The notes: a model not told the origin generated them from the letters alone. A stretch of 16,319 nucleotides of DNA from Ruminococcaceae bacterium UBA7127 (GCA_002493005.1 DKXL01000030.1:1-16319); one strand, 5' to 3'. Counted from the stretch's first letter, positions 8,729 through 14,905 are shown. Translations and numbers: made by a program.

Positions 8729-9595
8729 ATGCCATTAGTAAATGCTAAGGAAATGCTTGAAAAAGCAAAGGCAGGCCACTATGCAGTCGGTCAATTCAAC
8801 ATCAACAATCTTGAATGGACAAAATCAATTCTTTTAACAGCACAGGAGCTTAACTCACCTGTAATTTTGGGTGTATCTGAGGGCGCAGGCAAATATATGT
8901 GCGGCTACAAAACAGTAGTTGGTATGGTAAACGGAATGCTCGAAGAGCTCGGTATTACTGTTCCTGTTGCGCTTCACCTTGACCACGGTTCATACGAAGG
9001 TGCAAAGAAGTGCATCGAAGCAGGATTCAGTTCGGTAATGTTTGACGGTTCTCACTATCCAATCGAAGAGAACATTGAAAAGACAAAGGAACTCGTAGCT
9101 ACTTGTAACGAGCTTGGCCTTTCAATCGAGGCTGAAGTTGGTTCAATCGGCGGCGAAGAAGACGGCGTAGTAGGCGCAGGCGAATGCGCTGACCCACAGG
9201 AATGTAAGATGATTGCCGATCTCGGCGTTACAATGCTCGCAGCAGGTATCGGTAACATTCACGGCAAATATCCTGAAAACTGGCAGGGCTTAAGCTTTGA
9301 CACTCTCGATGCTATTCAGCAGCTCACAGGCGAGATGCCACTCGTTTTGCACGGCGGCACAGGTATTCCTGCCGATATGATTAAAAAGGCTATATCACTC
9401 GGCGTTTCTAAAATTAACGTTAACACAGAGTGCCAGCTTGCATTTGCTGATGCTACAAGAAAGTATATTGAAGAAGGCAAAGACCTTCAGGGCAAGGGAT
9501 TTGACCCAAGAAAGCTCCTCGCTCCGGGTGCAGAAGCTATCAAGGCTACTGTTAAAGAGAAGATGGAACTTTTCGGTTCAGTAGGCAAGGCATAA
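8729..9595 (+). CDS. fba: Class II fructose-1,6-bisphosphate aldolase
   Basis: Zinc-dependent glycolytic and gluconeogenic enzyme that splits fructose 1,6-bisphosphate into dihydroxyacetone phosphate and glyceraldehyde 3-phosphate in the cytoplasm. At 288 residues it has the normal length. The signature HLDHG (83-87) supplies the catalytic D85 and zinc ligand H86. EAEVG (135-139), GNIHGKYP (H178) and VLHGGTG (H208) give the other metal and substrate residues. NVNTE (230-234) is the phosphate-binding segment. AAGGAAG precedes the ATG by a normal spacing. It appears monocistronic, with its own terminator at 9627, and is convergent with the DUF1284 gene. Tagatose- or ketose-bisphosphate aldolases are close relatives and cannot be fully excluded. 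Confidence 0.95.
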   Translation: MPLVNAKEMLEKAKAGHYAVGQFNINNLEWTKSILLTAQELNSPVILGVSEGAGKYMCGYKTVVGMVNGMLEELGITVPVALHLDHGSYEGAKKCIEAGFSSVMFDGSHYPIEENIEKTKELVATCNELGLSIEAEVGSIGGEEDGVVGAGECADPQECKMIADLGVTMLAAGIGNIHGKYPENWQGLSFDTLDAIQQLTGEMPLVLHGGTGIPADMIKKAISLGVSKINVNTECQLAFADATRKYIEEGKDLQGKGFDPRKLLAPGAEAIKATVKEKMELFGSVGKA

Positions 9596-9626
9596 TTTCA
9601 ATACAACAATTATGACAAACAATTAT

Positions 9627-9651
9627 GGGGCTGTTTTTACAGCCCCTTTTT
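9627..9651 (+). terminator. Terminator of fba
   Basis: GGGGCTGT (9627-9634) pairs with ACAGCCCC (9639-9646) around a TTTT loop and is followed by T5. The reverse side has no T-tract, so it serves the plus strand. Confidence 0.92.
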
Positions 9652-9671
9652 ATTTGCGATTTGCAATATTT

Positions 9672-10055
9672 CTAACGATAACGGCAAATATCAGACCACT
9701 GACAATCTTCGCACACAACCCCAAGTTTGTCTTTTATAATAATATTGTCGCGCGCAAGACTTTTGAGTTTGCTCCACCTGACGGTATCTCCGAATTTTAG
9801 ATTCAACTCTCCAAGGCAACGTCTGTCAATGCTCTGCACCTTGTGTTCACACAAACATCCCTTTGCATTGTTAGGGCAGGCGGCGCAGATTATATCGCAC
9901 CCGTTTGTAAGCGTAATATTAGGATTTTCGCTGTCTAACATTTCGATAATCTCGCTCATTTTACAAACAAAATCATCACTGTAGCCTTGCCCTTCAAAAA
10001 ATTGTATGCACATACTGTGATGTGGTCTGAGTTTATAACTTGATAACTTTGTCAA
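9672..10055 (-). CDS. DUF1284 cysteine-rich protein, probable iron-sulfur protein
   Basis: The N-terminal LRPHH (9-13) followed by FFEGQGYSDDF is the recognisable start of the DUF1284 family, whose function is not established. The 127-residue protein has nine cysteines after residue 50: C53, C57, C60, C67, C69, C80, C115, C118 and C124. They include a CxxxCxxC cluster and a CxxC..C group near the end. This suits metal or Fe-S binding (inference). The only sensible start is TTG 10055, because a stop lies just upstream in frame and no ATG precedes the LRPHH motif. That start overlaps the last 23 bases of bioY, so translation is probably coupled. No terminator with a T-tract on this strand is visible before the convergent fba terminator. 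Confidence 0.85.
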   Translation of the reverse strand: MTKLSSYKLRPHHSMCIQFFEGQGYSDDFVCKMSEIIEMLDSENPNITLTNGCDIICAACPNNAKGCLCEHKVQSIDRRCLGELNLKFGDTVRWSKLKSLARDNIIIKDKLGVVCEDCQWSDICRYR

Positions 10056-10569
10056 GACGATTCACCAACACCGAAGCAAGAGCAATCTTTAGACCGTCGG
10101 CAACCAGATACGGTACAACACACATTAAGATTGCCGATAGAATATCCGTTTTCATTACAAATACAAACCAAACTGTGCCAAACAGATAGCAGGCAGCCAT
10201 TCCCACTATCATAGAAATTGCAAGAGTCCGAATTTTTTTGCCGAATTTTTCGGTAATTATTCCGATTATCACAGCCGTAAACAAAAATCCTACAATATAT
10301 CCGCCGGTTGGTCCAAACACGATTCCGACTCCGCCCGTAAAGCCTGCAAACACAGGCAGACCGATAAATCCTGCAAGTGCATATACAAAAACCGCTATTG
10401 TGCTTAGTTTCCAGCCGAGCATAGCGGCGGCAATAAACACGCCGAGAGTTTGCAGGGTAAATGGTACTTGCCCAAACGGAATTTGAATTTGAGCGCACAC
10501 TATAATGATTGCAACAAACATTGCTGTGTATACGATTTTAAGCAAACGAGTTTTACTTTTTGATTCCAT
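10033..10569 (-). CDS. bioY: BioY, biotin transporter substrate-binding (S) component
   Basis: Integral membrane protein that binds biotin and works alone or with the energy-coupling factor (ECF) module. The 178-residue, very hydrophobic protein with about six membrane segments carries the family signatures QVPFTLQTLGV (34-44) and FGPTGGYIVGF (85-95). AGAGGT (10575-10580) lies 5 bases before the ATG. No EcfA/EcfT genes are in the window. It is the first gene of a two-gene unit with the DUF1284 gene. The promoter region contains TTGTCAA half-sites in the layout used by BirA repressors, so repression by biotinylated BirA is likely (inference). Confidence 0.95.
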   Translation of the reverse strand: MESKSKTRLLKIVYTAMFVAIIIVCAQIQIPFGQVPFTLQTLGVFIAAAMLGWKLSTIAVFVYALAGFIGLPVFAGFTGGVGIVFGPTGGYIVGFLFTAVIIGIITEKFGKKIRTLAISMIVGMAACYLFGTVWFVFVMKTDILSAILMCVVPYLVADGLKIALASVLVNRLDKVIKL

Positions 10570-10626
10570 ATTGTACCTCTAAAGTTGCTATCTTTTAAGC
10601 AGATTGTCTACTGATATTTTTAACCG

Positions 10627-10691
10627 AGTTGACAATATTATAGTACAAACGCTTCAAATTGTCAACTAGCTCGCTTTTTCAGTTTGACAAT
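10627..10691 (-). promoter_or_regulatory. bioY promoter with BirA-like operator half-sites
   Basis: On the minus strand TTGACA (10660-10665), 17 bases, TATAAT (10637-10642) is a perfect sigma-A promoter. AGTTGACAAT (10627-10636) and ATTGTCAACT (10658-10667) form a perfect 10-base inverted repeat framing it. A third half-site GTTTGACAA (10682-10690) lies 14 bases from TTGTCAACT (10659-10667), which is the 9-N14-9 layout of BirA operators (TTGTAAACC-N14-16-GGTTTACAA type). The promoter is certain from consensus; the regulator is inferred. Confidence 0.7.
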
Positions 10692-10724
10692 ACAGGTTTT
10701 AAGAACGTATGAGGTCAGGTATCT

Positions 10725-10745
10725 AAAAAAGCGGCGTGACGCCGC
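10725..10745 (-). terminator. Terminator-like hairpin closing repeat copy C
   Basis: GCGGCG-TCA-CGCCGC on the minus strand (10731-10745) runs straight into T6 (complement of 10725-10730). It would stop transcripts that read through the tRNA terminator before they reach bioY. Confidence 0.7.
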
Positions 10746-10826
10746 CCACAATTCGAGCAGACAGTTTGATAGTATCTACACTCCTCTGCCCGACCGTTTT
10801 CGAGCAATTTCCTATAATGTAAAAAA
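10731..10826 (-). repeat. Structured extragenic repeat, copy C
   Basis: This is the complete copy. On the minus strand it begins behind the tRNA terminator with ACATTATAGGAAAT, continues with a 9-bp helix (10785-10793 with 10753-10761, one G-U), a 23-base loop, and a GC-rich hairpin (10731-10745). The hairpin differs from that of copy A by two compensatory pair changes (AA/TT to GG/CC). TTCGAGCA 8-mers at 10752 and 10799 are 47 bases apart, exactly as in copy A. Confidence 0.75.
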
Positions 10827-10850
10827 GACACCAACATTTGTTGATGTCTT
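10821..10850 (-). terminator. Terminator of the initiator tRNA transcript
   Basis: An imperfect stem AAGACA.CAAC / GTTG.TGTCTT (10825-10835 with 10840-10850, one mismatch) ends in a T-tract on the minus strand. It starts two bases after the CCA end of the tRNA fragment. Confidence 0.75.
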
Positions 10851-10852
10851 AG

Positions 10853-10897
10853 TGGTTGCGGGAGCCGGATTTGAACCGACGACCTTCGGGTTATGAG
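10853..10897 (-). tRNA. 3' fragment of initiator tRNA-Met (fMet, CAU); attL of the element
   Basis: Read on the minus strand, the 45 bases hold the anticodon loop CTCATAA, the CCC anticodon-stem strand, the variable loop, a good T-arm (GTCGG/CCGGC closing TTCAAAT), the acceptor strand TCCCGCA, discriminator A and an encoded CCA. The GGG/CCC anticodon stem implied by CCCGA and the A at position 72 mark an initiator tRNA. The 5' half is absent: bases beyond 10897 do not complete the anticodon stem. This is a duplicated attachment core left by integration, and an intact tRNA gene is expected at the other end of the element, outside the window. Confidence 0.88.
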
Positions 10898-10916
10898 GGG
10901 GAAGTGTATGAAATAT

Positions 10917-10998
10917 TGGAGTAAAGTAGTGCTAGTTTTAGTTAAATATATATTATTGTAGTAATGGTTATTTTTAGTACAGTTAAGTGGAGTAAAGT
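10917..10998 (+). repeat. 11-bp direct repeats near attL (possible integrase arm sites)
   Basis: TGGAGTAAAGT occurs at 10917-10927 and 10988-10998, 20 and 91 bases from the tRNA junction. A second short pair, GTACTTA, lies at 11027-11033 and 11039-11045. Integrases with an N-terminal arm-binding domain, as encoded at 15258, bind such repeats beside att sites. The role here is inferred. Confidence 0.45.
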
Positions 10999-11059
10999 CC
11001 AGGCGGAGGGAAATTTCGGGGAAATTGTACTTATCATAGTACTTACAATGACACTTTGC

Positions 11060-11075
11060 AATAGCAATTGCTATT
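11060..11075. promoter_or_regulatory. 16-bp palindrome upstream of the kinase promoter
   Basis: AATAGCAATTGCTATT is a perfect palindrome ending 16 bases before the -35 box. It looks like a dimer operator. No DNA-binding regulator is encoded in the kinase operon itself. Confidence 0.4.
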
Positions 11076-11091
11076 TTGTTTTTAATTTGTA

Positions 11092-11120
11092 TTGACTTTT
11101 ATCTAAATTCATCTTAAAAT
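11092..11120 (+). promoter_or_regulatory. Promoter of the kinase/HIRAN operon
   Basis: TTGACT (11092-11097), 17 bases, TAAAAT (11115-11120). The leader is about 30 bases, with AAAGGG (11141-11146) 10 bases before the ATG. Confidence 0.75.
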
Positions 11121-11156
11121 TAAATTAGGATATTATCGTTAAAGGGTCAATATTTT

Positions 11157-12056
11157 ATGGAAATTAAAGATTTTAGCCAATGGGAAGAATACAATGGAAA
11201 TTCAATGGGCAGTGGTAGAAGTGAAAAAATATGGCTTACATCCAGAGATAAAATAGGATTATTCAAATTTCCAAAACAAGCAACTGACGGTTCTATCACA
11301 TATGAACATATATCAGAAAAATTAGCTTACGATATTGCGACACTTTTGGATATTCCTTGTGCTAAAATTGATGTTGGAACTTATAATAACAGATATGGCT
11401 CTATGAGTTATCGCATCAATAAAGAAAATGAAGTTTTAATGGAAGGCATTGCGTTTATCAGCAAAATTTATACCGATTACGATATTGATAAATTGTATGA
11501 CCCTAAACATAATATTTACTATTCACTTCCAATGATTTTTCCGATTATCGAAGTATTAAAATGTGAAGAAGAATTTTTACAAATGATGATTTTTGATGCA
11601 TTAATTGGAAATTCTGACAGACACCATAGTAACTGGGCAGTGGTCGTTTCGTTCAATTATAATATTAAATTTTCGCCCTTATATGATAACGGTTCATCAT
11701 TATGTTGTTATGTAAAAGAATCTGATATTGACGATATTTTGGGAAAAGATACTCGCAGATTCGCATCACTAGTAACAAGTAAATCTAAATCACGAATAAG
11801 AATTGATATGCACACAAAAAAGGAGCCTGAATTTATTGCTGTCCTTGCACATTTATTTTGTAATGAAAAATATAGAAAGTACTGTGTACCGACTGTAGAA
11901 AAAATTATTGAGCGAATGACGGAAATCAATATAAAAGCTATTCTTAAAGAGTATCCAGACAATATACTTTCAGTTAAACGAAAAGCTCTAATCTTTCATT
12001 TTCTTACTCAGAAGGTGAATATAATAAAAATGATATTTGAAAAGGGGGTTATATAA
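11157..12056 (+). CDS. HipA/HipT/CtkA-like Ser/Thr kinase
   Basis: Predicted cytoplasmic protein kinase of the HipA fold. The 299-residue protein starts directly with the kinase. It has a Gly/Ser-rich loop (NSMGSGRSEK, 15-24), an ATP lysine in LFKFPK (K37), a helix-C glutamate (E54), the catalytic loop IGNSDRHHSN (150-159; D154, N159) and the metal aspartate in LYDNGSS (D177). All key residues are present, so it should be active. It lacks the N-terminal subdomain of full HipA, like HipT of hipBST or Helicobacter CtkA. Known relatives phosphorylate aminoacyl-tRNA synthetases; the target here is unknown. Its stop overlaps the next ATG (TAATG), so the two products are translationally coupled. 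No HipB-type HTH gene is adjacent. It is cargo of the integrative element. Confidence 0.88.
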   Translation: MEIKDFSQWEEYNGNSMGSGRSEKIWLTSRDKIGLFKFPKQATDGSITYEHISEKLAYDIATLLDIPCAKIDVGTYNNRYGSMSYRINKENEVLMEGIAFISKIYTDYDIDKLYDPKHNIYYSLPMIFPIIEVLKCEEEFLQMMIFDALIGNSDRHHSNWAVVVSFNYNIKFSPLYDNGSSLCCYVKESDIDDILGKDTRRFASLVTSKSKSRIRIDMHTKKEPEFIAVLAHLFCNEKYRKYCVPTVEKIIERMTEINIKAILKEYPDNILSVKRKALIFHFLTQKVNIIKMIFEKGVI

Positions 12057-12748
12057 TGTCAAGAAAAAATGGTAAAGATTATTTATATCTGATTTGGAAA
12101 CAACCTGAAACAAGAAAACAATACATTGTTGGAATTTTATCTAAAAACGGACTCTTTGAATTTGAGTATGGCAAAGAAATAAACGAAGCCAGAGAGAATG
12201 GTTTTCAAGGAATTGCTGCATTTGAAGATTTCAGTAAAAAATATACAAGTGAAAAATTATTTCCTGTATTTGCCAGCAGATTACCCGACAAAAAACGGCG
12301 TGGTATCTCTGACATTCTAAAAAGATACAATCTTGATGAATATGATGAATATTTACTTTTAAAAAACAGCGGTGCAAGATTGCCTATTGATACTTTTGAG
12401 TTTATCGACCCTATTTTTGATGACGAACAAACGGTATCAAGAGATTTCTATGTAGCTGGAGCAAGTCACTATTTGCCATGTGCTAATGATACATGTAATT
12501 TTGAAAACATTAAAATCAATCTAAATGATGAACTTGTATTAAAACTAGAACCCGAAAACAAACATGACCATAATGCCGTTGAAATCTTCAACGCTGATGG
12601 TATTAAGTTGGGTTACATCCCTAGATATTACTCAAAACAAGTAACTAAAATGATAAAAAATAATAAAGAAGTTTCATGTAAAGTAATTGAATTCAATCCA
12701 AACTCCAATTGCAGAGAGTGTATTAAAGTAAATTTAACAATTATTTAA
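12056..12748 (+). CDS. HIRAN-domain protein with HipS-like N-terminus, kinase partner
   Basis: A 230-residue protein coupled to the kinase by a one-base overlap; GGGGG lies just before the ATG. The C-terminal part (about 130-228) is a HIRAN domain: FYVAGASHYL, then LKLEPENKHDHNAVEIF (163-179) and GYIPRYYSKQV (186-196). HIRAN domains of HLTF/Rad5 bind DNA 3' ends; stand-alone bacterial ones are poorly known. The N-terminal part (about 8-118) parallels the N-subdomain that is missing from the kinase: VGILSKNGLFEFEYG, a LFPVFASRLPDKKRR segment like HipA FFDNLLPDS, and a helix ending in LLLKNSGARLPIDTFEF like HipA LLSEIGRDSVGAVTL. The HipS-like reading rests on my eye alignment and needs a profile search. 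It may be the antitoxin or a DNA-damage sensor for the kinase. Confidence 0.8.
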   Translation: MSRKNGKDYLYLIWKQPETRKQYIVGILSKNGLFEFEYGKEINEARENGFQGIAAFEDFSKKYTSEKLFPVFASRLPDKKRRGISDILKRYNLDEYDEYLLLKNSGARLPIDTFEFIDPIFDDEQTVSRDFYVAGASHYLPCANDTCNFENIKINLNDELVLKLEPENKHDHNAVEIFNADGIKLGYIPRYYSKQVTKMIKNNKEVSCKVIEFNPNSNCRECIKVNLTII

Positions 12749-12751
12749 AAG

Positions 12752-12784
12752 TATGCCTGGGTGTTTTGCCCAGGCATATTTTTC
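12752..12784 (+). terminator. Terminator of the kinase/HIRAN operon
   Basis: A perfect 10-bp stem, TATGCCTGGG (12752-12761) with CCCAGGCATA (12769-12778), has a 7-base loop and is followed by a T-rich run. It begins 3 bases after the HIRAN gene stop. Confidence 0.93.
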
Positions 12785-12906
12785 TATATAGCTTTTCTAT
12801 TACTATTAACGCAAAGCGATTTTTGAAATAGAAATCTCTATTATCCATAATCATTTGATTTATATCTAAAATTGTATAAATTGTAAAACTGATTGTTTTT
12901 TTCTAT

Positions 12907-12940
12907 GAACAAGGATTTTTACATTTCCTTGTTCTTTTTT
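12907..12940 (+). terminator. Second, gene-less terminator
   Basis: GAACAAGGA (12907-12915) pairs with TCCTTGTTC (12926-12934), followed by T6 (12935-12940). The reverse strand has no T-tract. It lies about 120 bases after the operon terminator with no gene between, so it is either a back-up or the end of a small RNA. Confidence 0.7.
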
Positions 12941-13059
12941 ATGTGTGAAACTGTACGAATCTAAAACTAATTTTTGTGCATTCCTACAAAGTTTTCCCAA
13001 GTACCCATTTTAAGCCCATTTTTACTCAATAAAACAGCCCGTGTTAATACCTGTATTAT

Positions 13060-13090
13060 CAATCCTGTTGTAATTGAGGCAGCAGGATTG
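13060..13090. other. 11-bp hairpin, candidate nick or origin structure
   Basis: CAATCCTGTTG (13060-13070) pairs with CAGCAGGATTG (13080-13090) with one G-U and a 9-base loop. No T-tract follows, so it is not a terminator. It lies about 325 bases upstream of the HUH gene. Rolling-circle origins often extrude a hairpin beside the nick site; this is inference. Confidence 0.4.
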
Positions 13091-13244
13091 GGGCAAACTG
13101 TGTATATTTTATCTATAAAACAATGATTGGTGGTGAGCATGATGTCTCTCTTTTACTTGATTATTATTTTGTAACATTAGACGAAAAGAGTGTGATTATT
13201 ATCTATTAGTAAGTTATTACTTTATTTTCTATCTATCTAAAATG

Positions 13245-13304
13245 TTTTCTACAAAAAATTTTTAAAATTAAGCATTTTCTACAAGTGTTTGCAAATAATA
13301 TAAT
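13245..13304 (+). promoter_or_regulatory. Probable rep promoter with direct repeats
   Basis: TTTTCTACAA is repeated at 13245-13254 and 13275-13284, 30 bases apart. The second copy overlaps where a -35 box would lie for TATAAT at 13299-13304. The -35 itself is poor (TTTCTA). The repeats could be binding sites of Rep or of a regulator. Confidence 0.4.
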
Positions 13305-13415
13305 TGTAAGGATTTTCCATTTATTACATATTCAAACGACTTTTTCAATTAAAGTAATTGTTATTTGAGTAAATCTAAAGTTACCTATGCATTGATAACG
13401 CAGGGAGGTATGAAT

Positions 13416-14258
13416 TTGAAAGATGAAAATATTATAGTCAGGAAAGAGAAAAATGACAATGGCTTAGATGATTTCTATTTTGTAAAAGCTACCAGGTACG
13501 GGGACCATCTTGATTTGATGGCTTGTACTAACAGTATTAGAAAATACAAAAATAAGCCTAAATGTAAAAAGGTGGAGAAAGGCAAGTATATTAATACGGT
13601 TACTAATGAATATATAACGGCAAAGCAATATGCCAACAGGGGTGATAATTATAAATTATTAAAAAAATCAGCAGAGGAGCTGTATAAATTAATCCACTGT
13701 AATTTTTATAAAAATAATGGCTTTCATGCTGTGTTGACTTACAGAATACCTACGATAGATACAAAAGAAGTCTATCACGATTTCAAAATATTCTGGCAAA
13801 AGTTAAGGTATCATTATCCCAGTATAGGTTATATCTCTATTTTAGAACCTACTCAAAAAGGTGTTTGGCATATTCATTTATTGCTAAAAGACGTAACGAA
13901 TAAAAATATGTATGTATCTTTTTATGATATTCGTGAATATTGGGATAAGGGTATTTGCTATATTTCTAAAATGCGTGAAAATGTTGACTACGGTCAGTAT
14001 TTCCGTAAGAAGATAACTGTTGATAATGAATTATTAAAATTTTATCAACCAGGAGTAAGATATTTCAGACATTCACGAAATATAAAAAAGCCTACTACTT
14101 TTCGGCTAAATAAATTAGAGCTTGAGAGGTTGATAAAAAAGGGAGATTATCAGTTGGTTGACCAATACAGTCTTTCAATTAATAAGCTTGATTATGATGG
14201 AAGTGAGTCGACTTTAAATAAAATATTTTATAGAAAATTGAGAAAAGGAGAAAATTAA
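13416..14258 (+). CDS. HUH-family rolling-circle replication initiator / relaxase-like protein
   Basis: Predicted single-strand endonuclease that nicks an origin and stays bound to the 5' end to start rolling-circle replication or transfer. From the TTG start the protein has 280 residues. The HUH motifs are in order: motif 1 GFHAVLTYR (102-110), motif 2 WHIHLLL (W151, H152, H154; metal site), motif 3 DYGQYFRKKI (Y192 and Y195 candidate nucleophiles, K198/K199). The start is set by GGGAGG (13403-13408), 7 bases before TTG 13416. ATG 13410 is only 1 base from it, and an upstream TTG at 13365 lacks a site. It resembles phage- and plasmid-type Reps (Rep/G2P-like) more than MOB relaxases, and has no helicase domain. 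The next gene follows after one base. Confidence 0.82.
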   Translation: MKDENIIVRKEKNDNGLDDFYFVKATRYGDHLDLMACTNSIRKYKNKPKCKKVEKGKYINTVTNEYITAKQYANRGDNYKLLKKSAEELYKLIHCNFYKNNGFHAVLTYRIPTIDTKEVYHDFKIFWQKLRYHYPSIGYISILEPTQKGVWHIHLLLKDVTNKNMYVSFYDIREYWDKGICYISKMRENVDYGQYFRKKITVDNELLKFYQPGVRYFRHSRNIKKPTTFRLNKLELERLIKKGDYQLVDQYSLSINKLDYDGSESTLNKIFYRKLRKGEN

Positions 14259-14259
14259 A

Positions 14260-14625
14260 ATGAATGAATTAATACTGGTTGGTAAAAAACGCAGATTATG
14301 TAAGAAAACGTATTCTGAAATTATAAAAGATGAGTATAAAACTACTACAGATTATCAATTTGAAACTATCGGATATTTTATGTTCGAAGATGAAAATATT
14401 GATGGTAATGGTGTAGAAATTGCTTATATATCAGATGATGTAATGCCATATGAAAATTTAGATATTGGCAAATCTTATAGAGTTGAAACCTATAAATCTA
14501 ATATAACTTGGCTTATGGAAATAGAAGAATATTACAATAATTTCTATAAGAGCTATGATAATCAAAATGAGATTTATAATGATGAATTAAGCTATTTTTG
14601 CGAAGAAACTTATTATGATGAATAG
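14260..14625 (+). CDS. Hypothetical small acidic protein in the rep operon
   Basis: I do not recognise this 121-residue protein. It has a basic start (GKKRRLCKKTY), then becomes strongly acidic and rich in tyrosine and asparagine, ending in a run of D/E/Y residues. There is no signal peptide or membrane segment. AAAGGAG (14244-14250) lies inside the end of rep, 9 bases before the ATG, so it is co-transcribed and probably coupled with rep. Position suggests a replication or transfer accessory role (inference). Confidence 0.7.
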   Translation: MNELILVGKKRRLCKKTYSEIIKDEYKTTTDYQFETIGYFMFEDENIDGNGVEIAYISDDVMPYENLDIGKSYRVETYKSNITWLMEIEEYYNNFYKSYDNQNEIYNDELSYFCEETYYDE

Positions 14626-14692
14626 AAAAATTATACTGAATAAAAATATGTAAATCCCACCCTGAATTACAAAAGTAAAGGAGTTGGTTTAT

Positions 14693-14905
14693 ATGATTAA
14701 AATACAAGAAAGAAAATCTTCATATTCAGACAGTGATATATTGAGTATCATTGATTACATCAATGAAATACTTAACTATGCAGAATGTAATACAAACTTC
14801 GATTACATTATAACATATAACGATATGTCATCTCTAAATGAAGCAGTCAAAAAATTAAGGAGTGTTGTTAATGGCAAGAATGCGACTTGTAAAAGACGCA
14901 TATGA
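14693..14905 (+). CDS. Hypothetical 70-residue protein
   Basis: Unrecognised. The start is ATG 14693 because AAAGGAG (14677-14683) is 9 bases upstream; an in-frame TTG at 14684 touches that site and is unlikely. The protein is predicted mostly helical (DSDILSIIDYINEILNYAE, then SLNEAVKKLRSVVNG). Its last 35 bases overlap the start of the excisionase-like gene in another frame, pointing to coupled translation. Confidence 0.6.
   Translation: MIKIQERKSSYSDSDILSIIDYINEILNYAECNTNFDYIITYNDMSSLNEAVKKLRSVVNGKNATCKRRI

Larger units (their letters stand above)
12785..13415. other. Noncoding region upstream of rep, origin-like features
   Basis: No convincing gene is seen in about 630 bases. It holds a second plus-strand terminator (12907-12940), an 11-bp hairpin (13060-13090), direct repeats TTTTCTACAA (13245-13254 and 13275-13284), a TATAAT (13299-13304) that could drive rep, and the rep ribosome binding site (13403-13408). 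A double-strand origin and/or transfer origin for the HUH protein would be expected here. Confidence 0.5.

Noticed and set aside
10731..10826. Repeat as a classical MITE
   Set aside because: The copies show no terminal inverted repeats or clear target duplications. The TTCGAGCA 8-mers are direct and internal, and the structure is strand-specific.
10684..10896. Open frame ending in GAGFEPTTFGL on the plus strand
   Set aside because: This ending is the well-known false translation across the antisense of a tRNA 3' half, and the rest runs through repeat copy C. No ribosome binding site is seen.
10853..10930. A complete tRNA gene
   Set aside because: The bases beyond 10897 cannot pair to form the anticodon stem, and no D-arm or 5' acceptor strand follows; only the 3' 45 bases are present.
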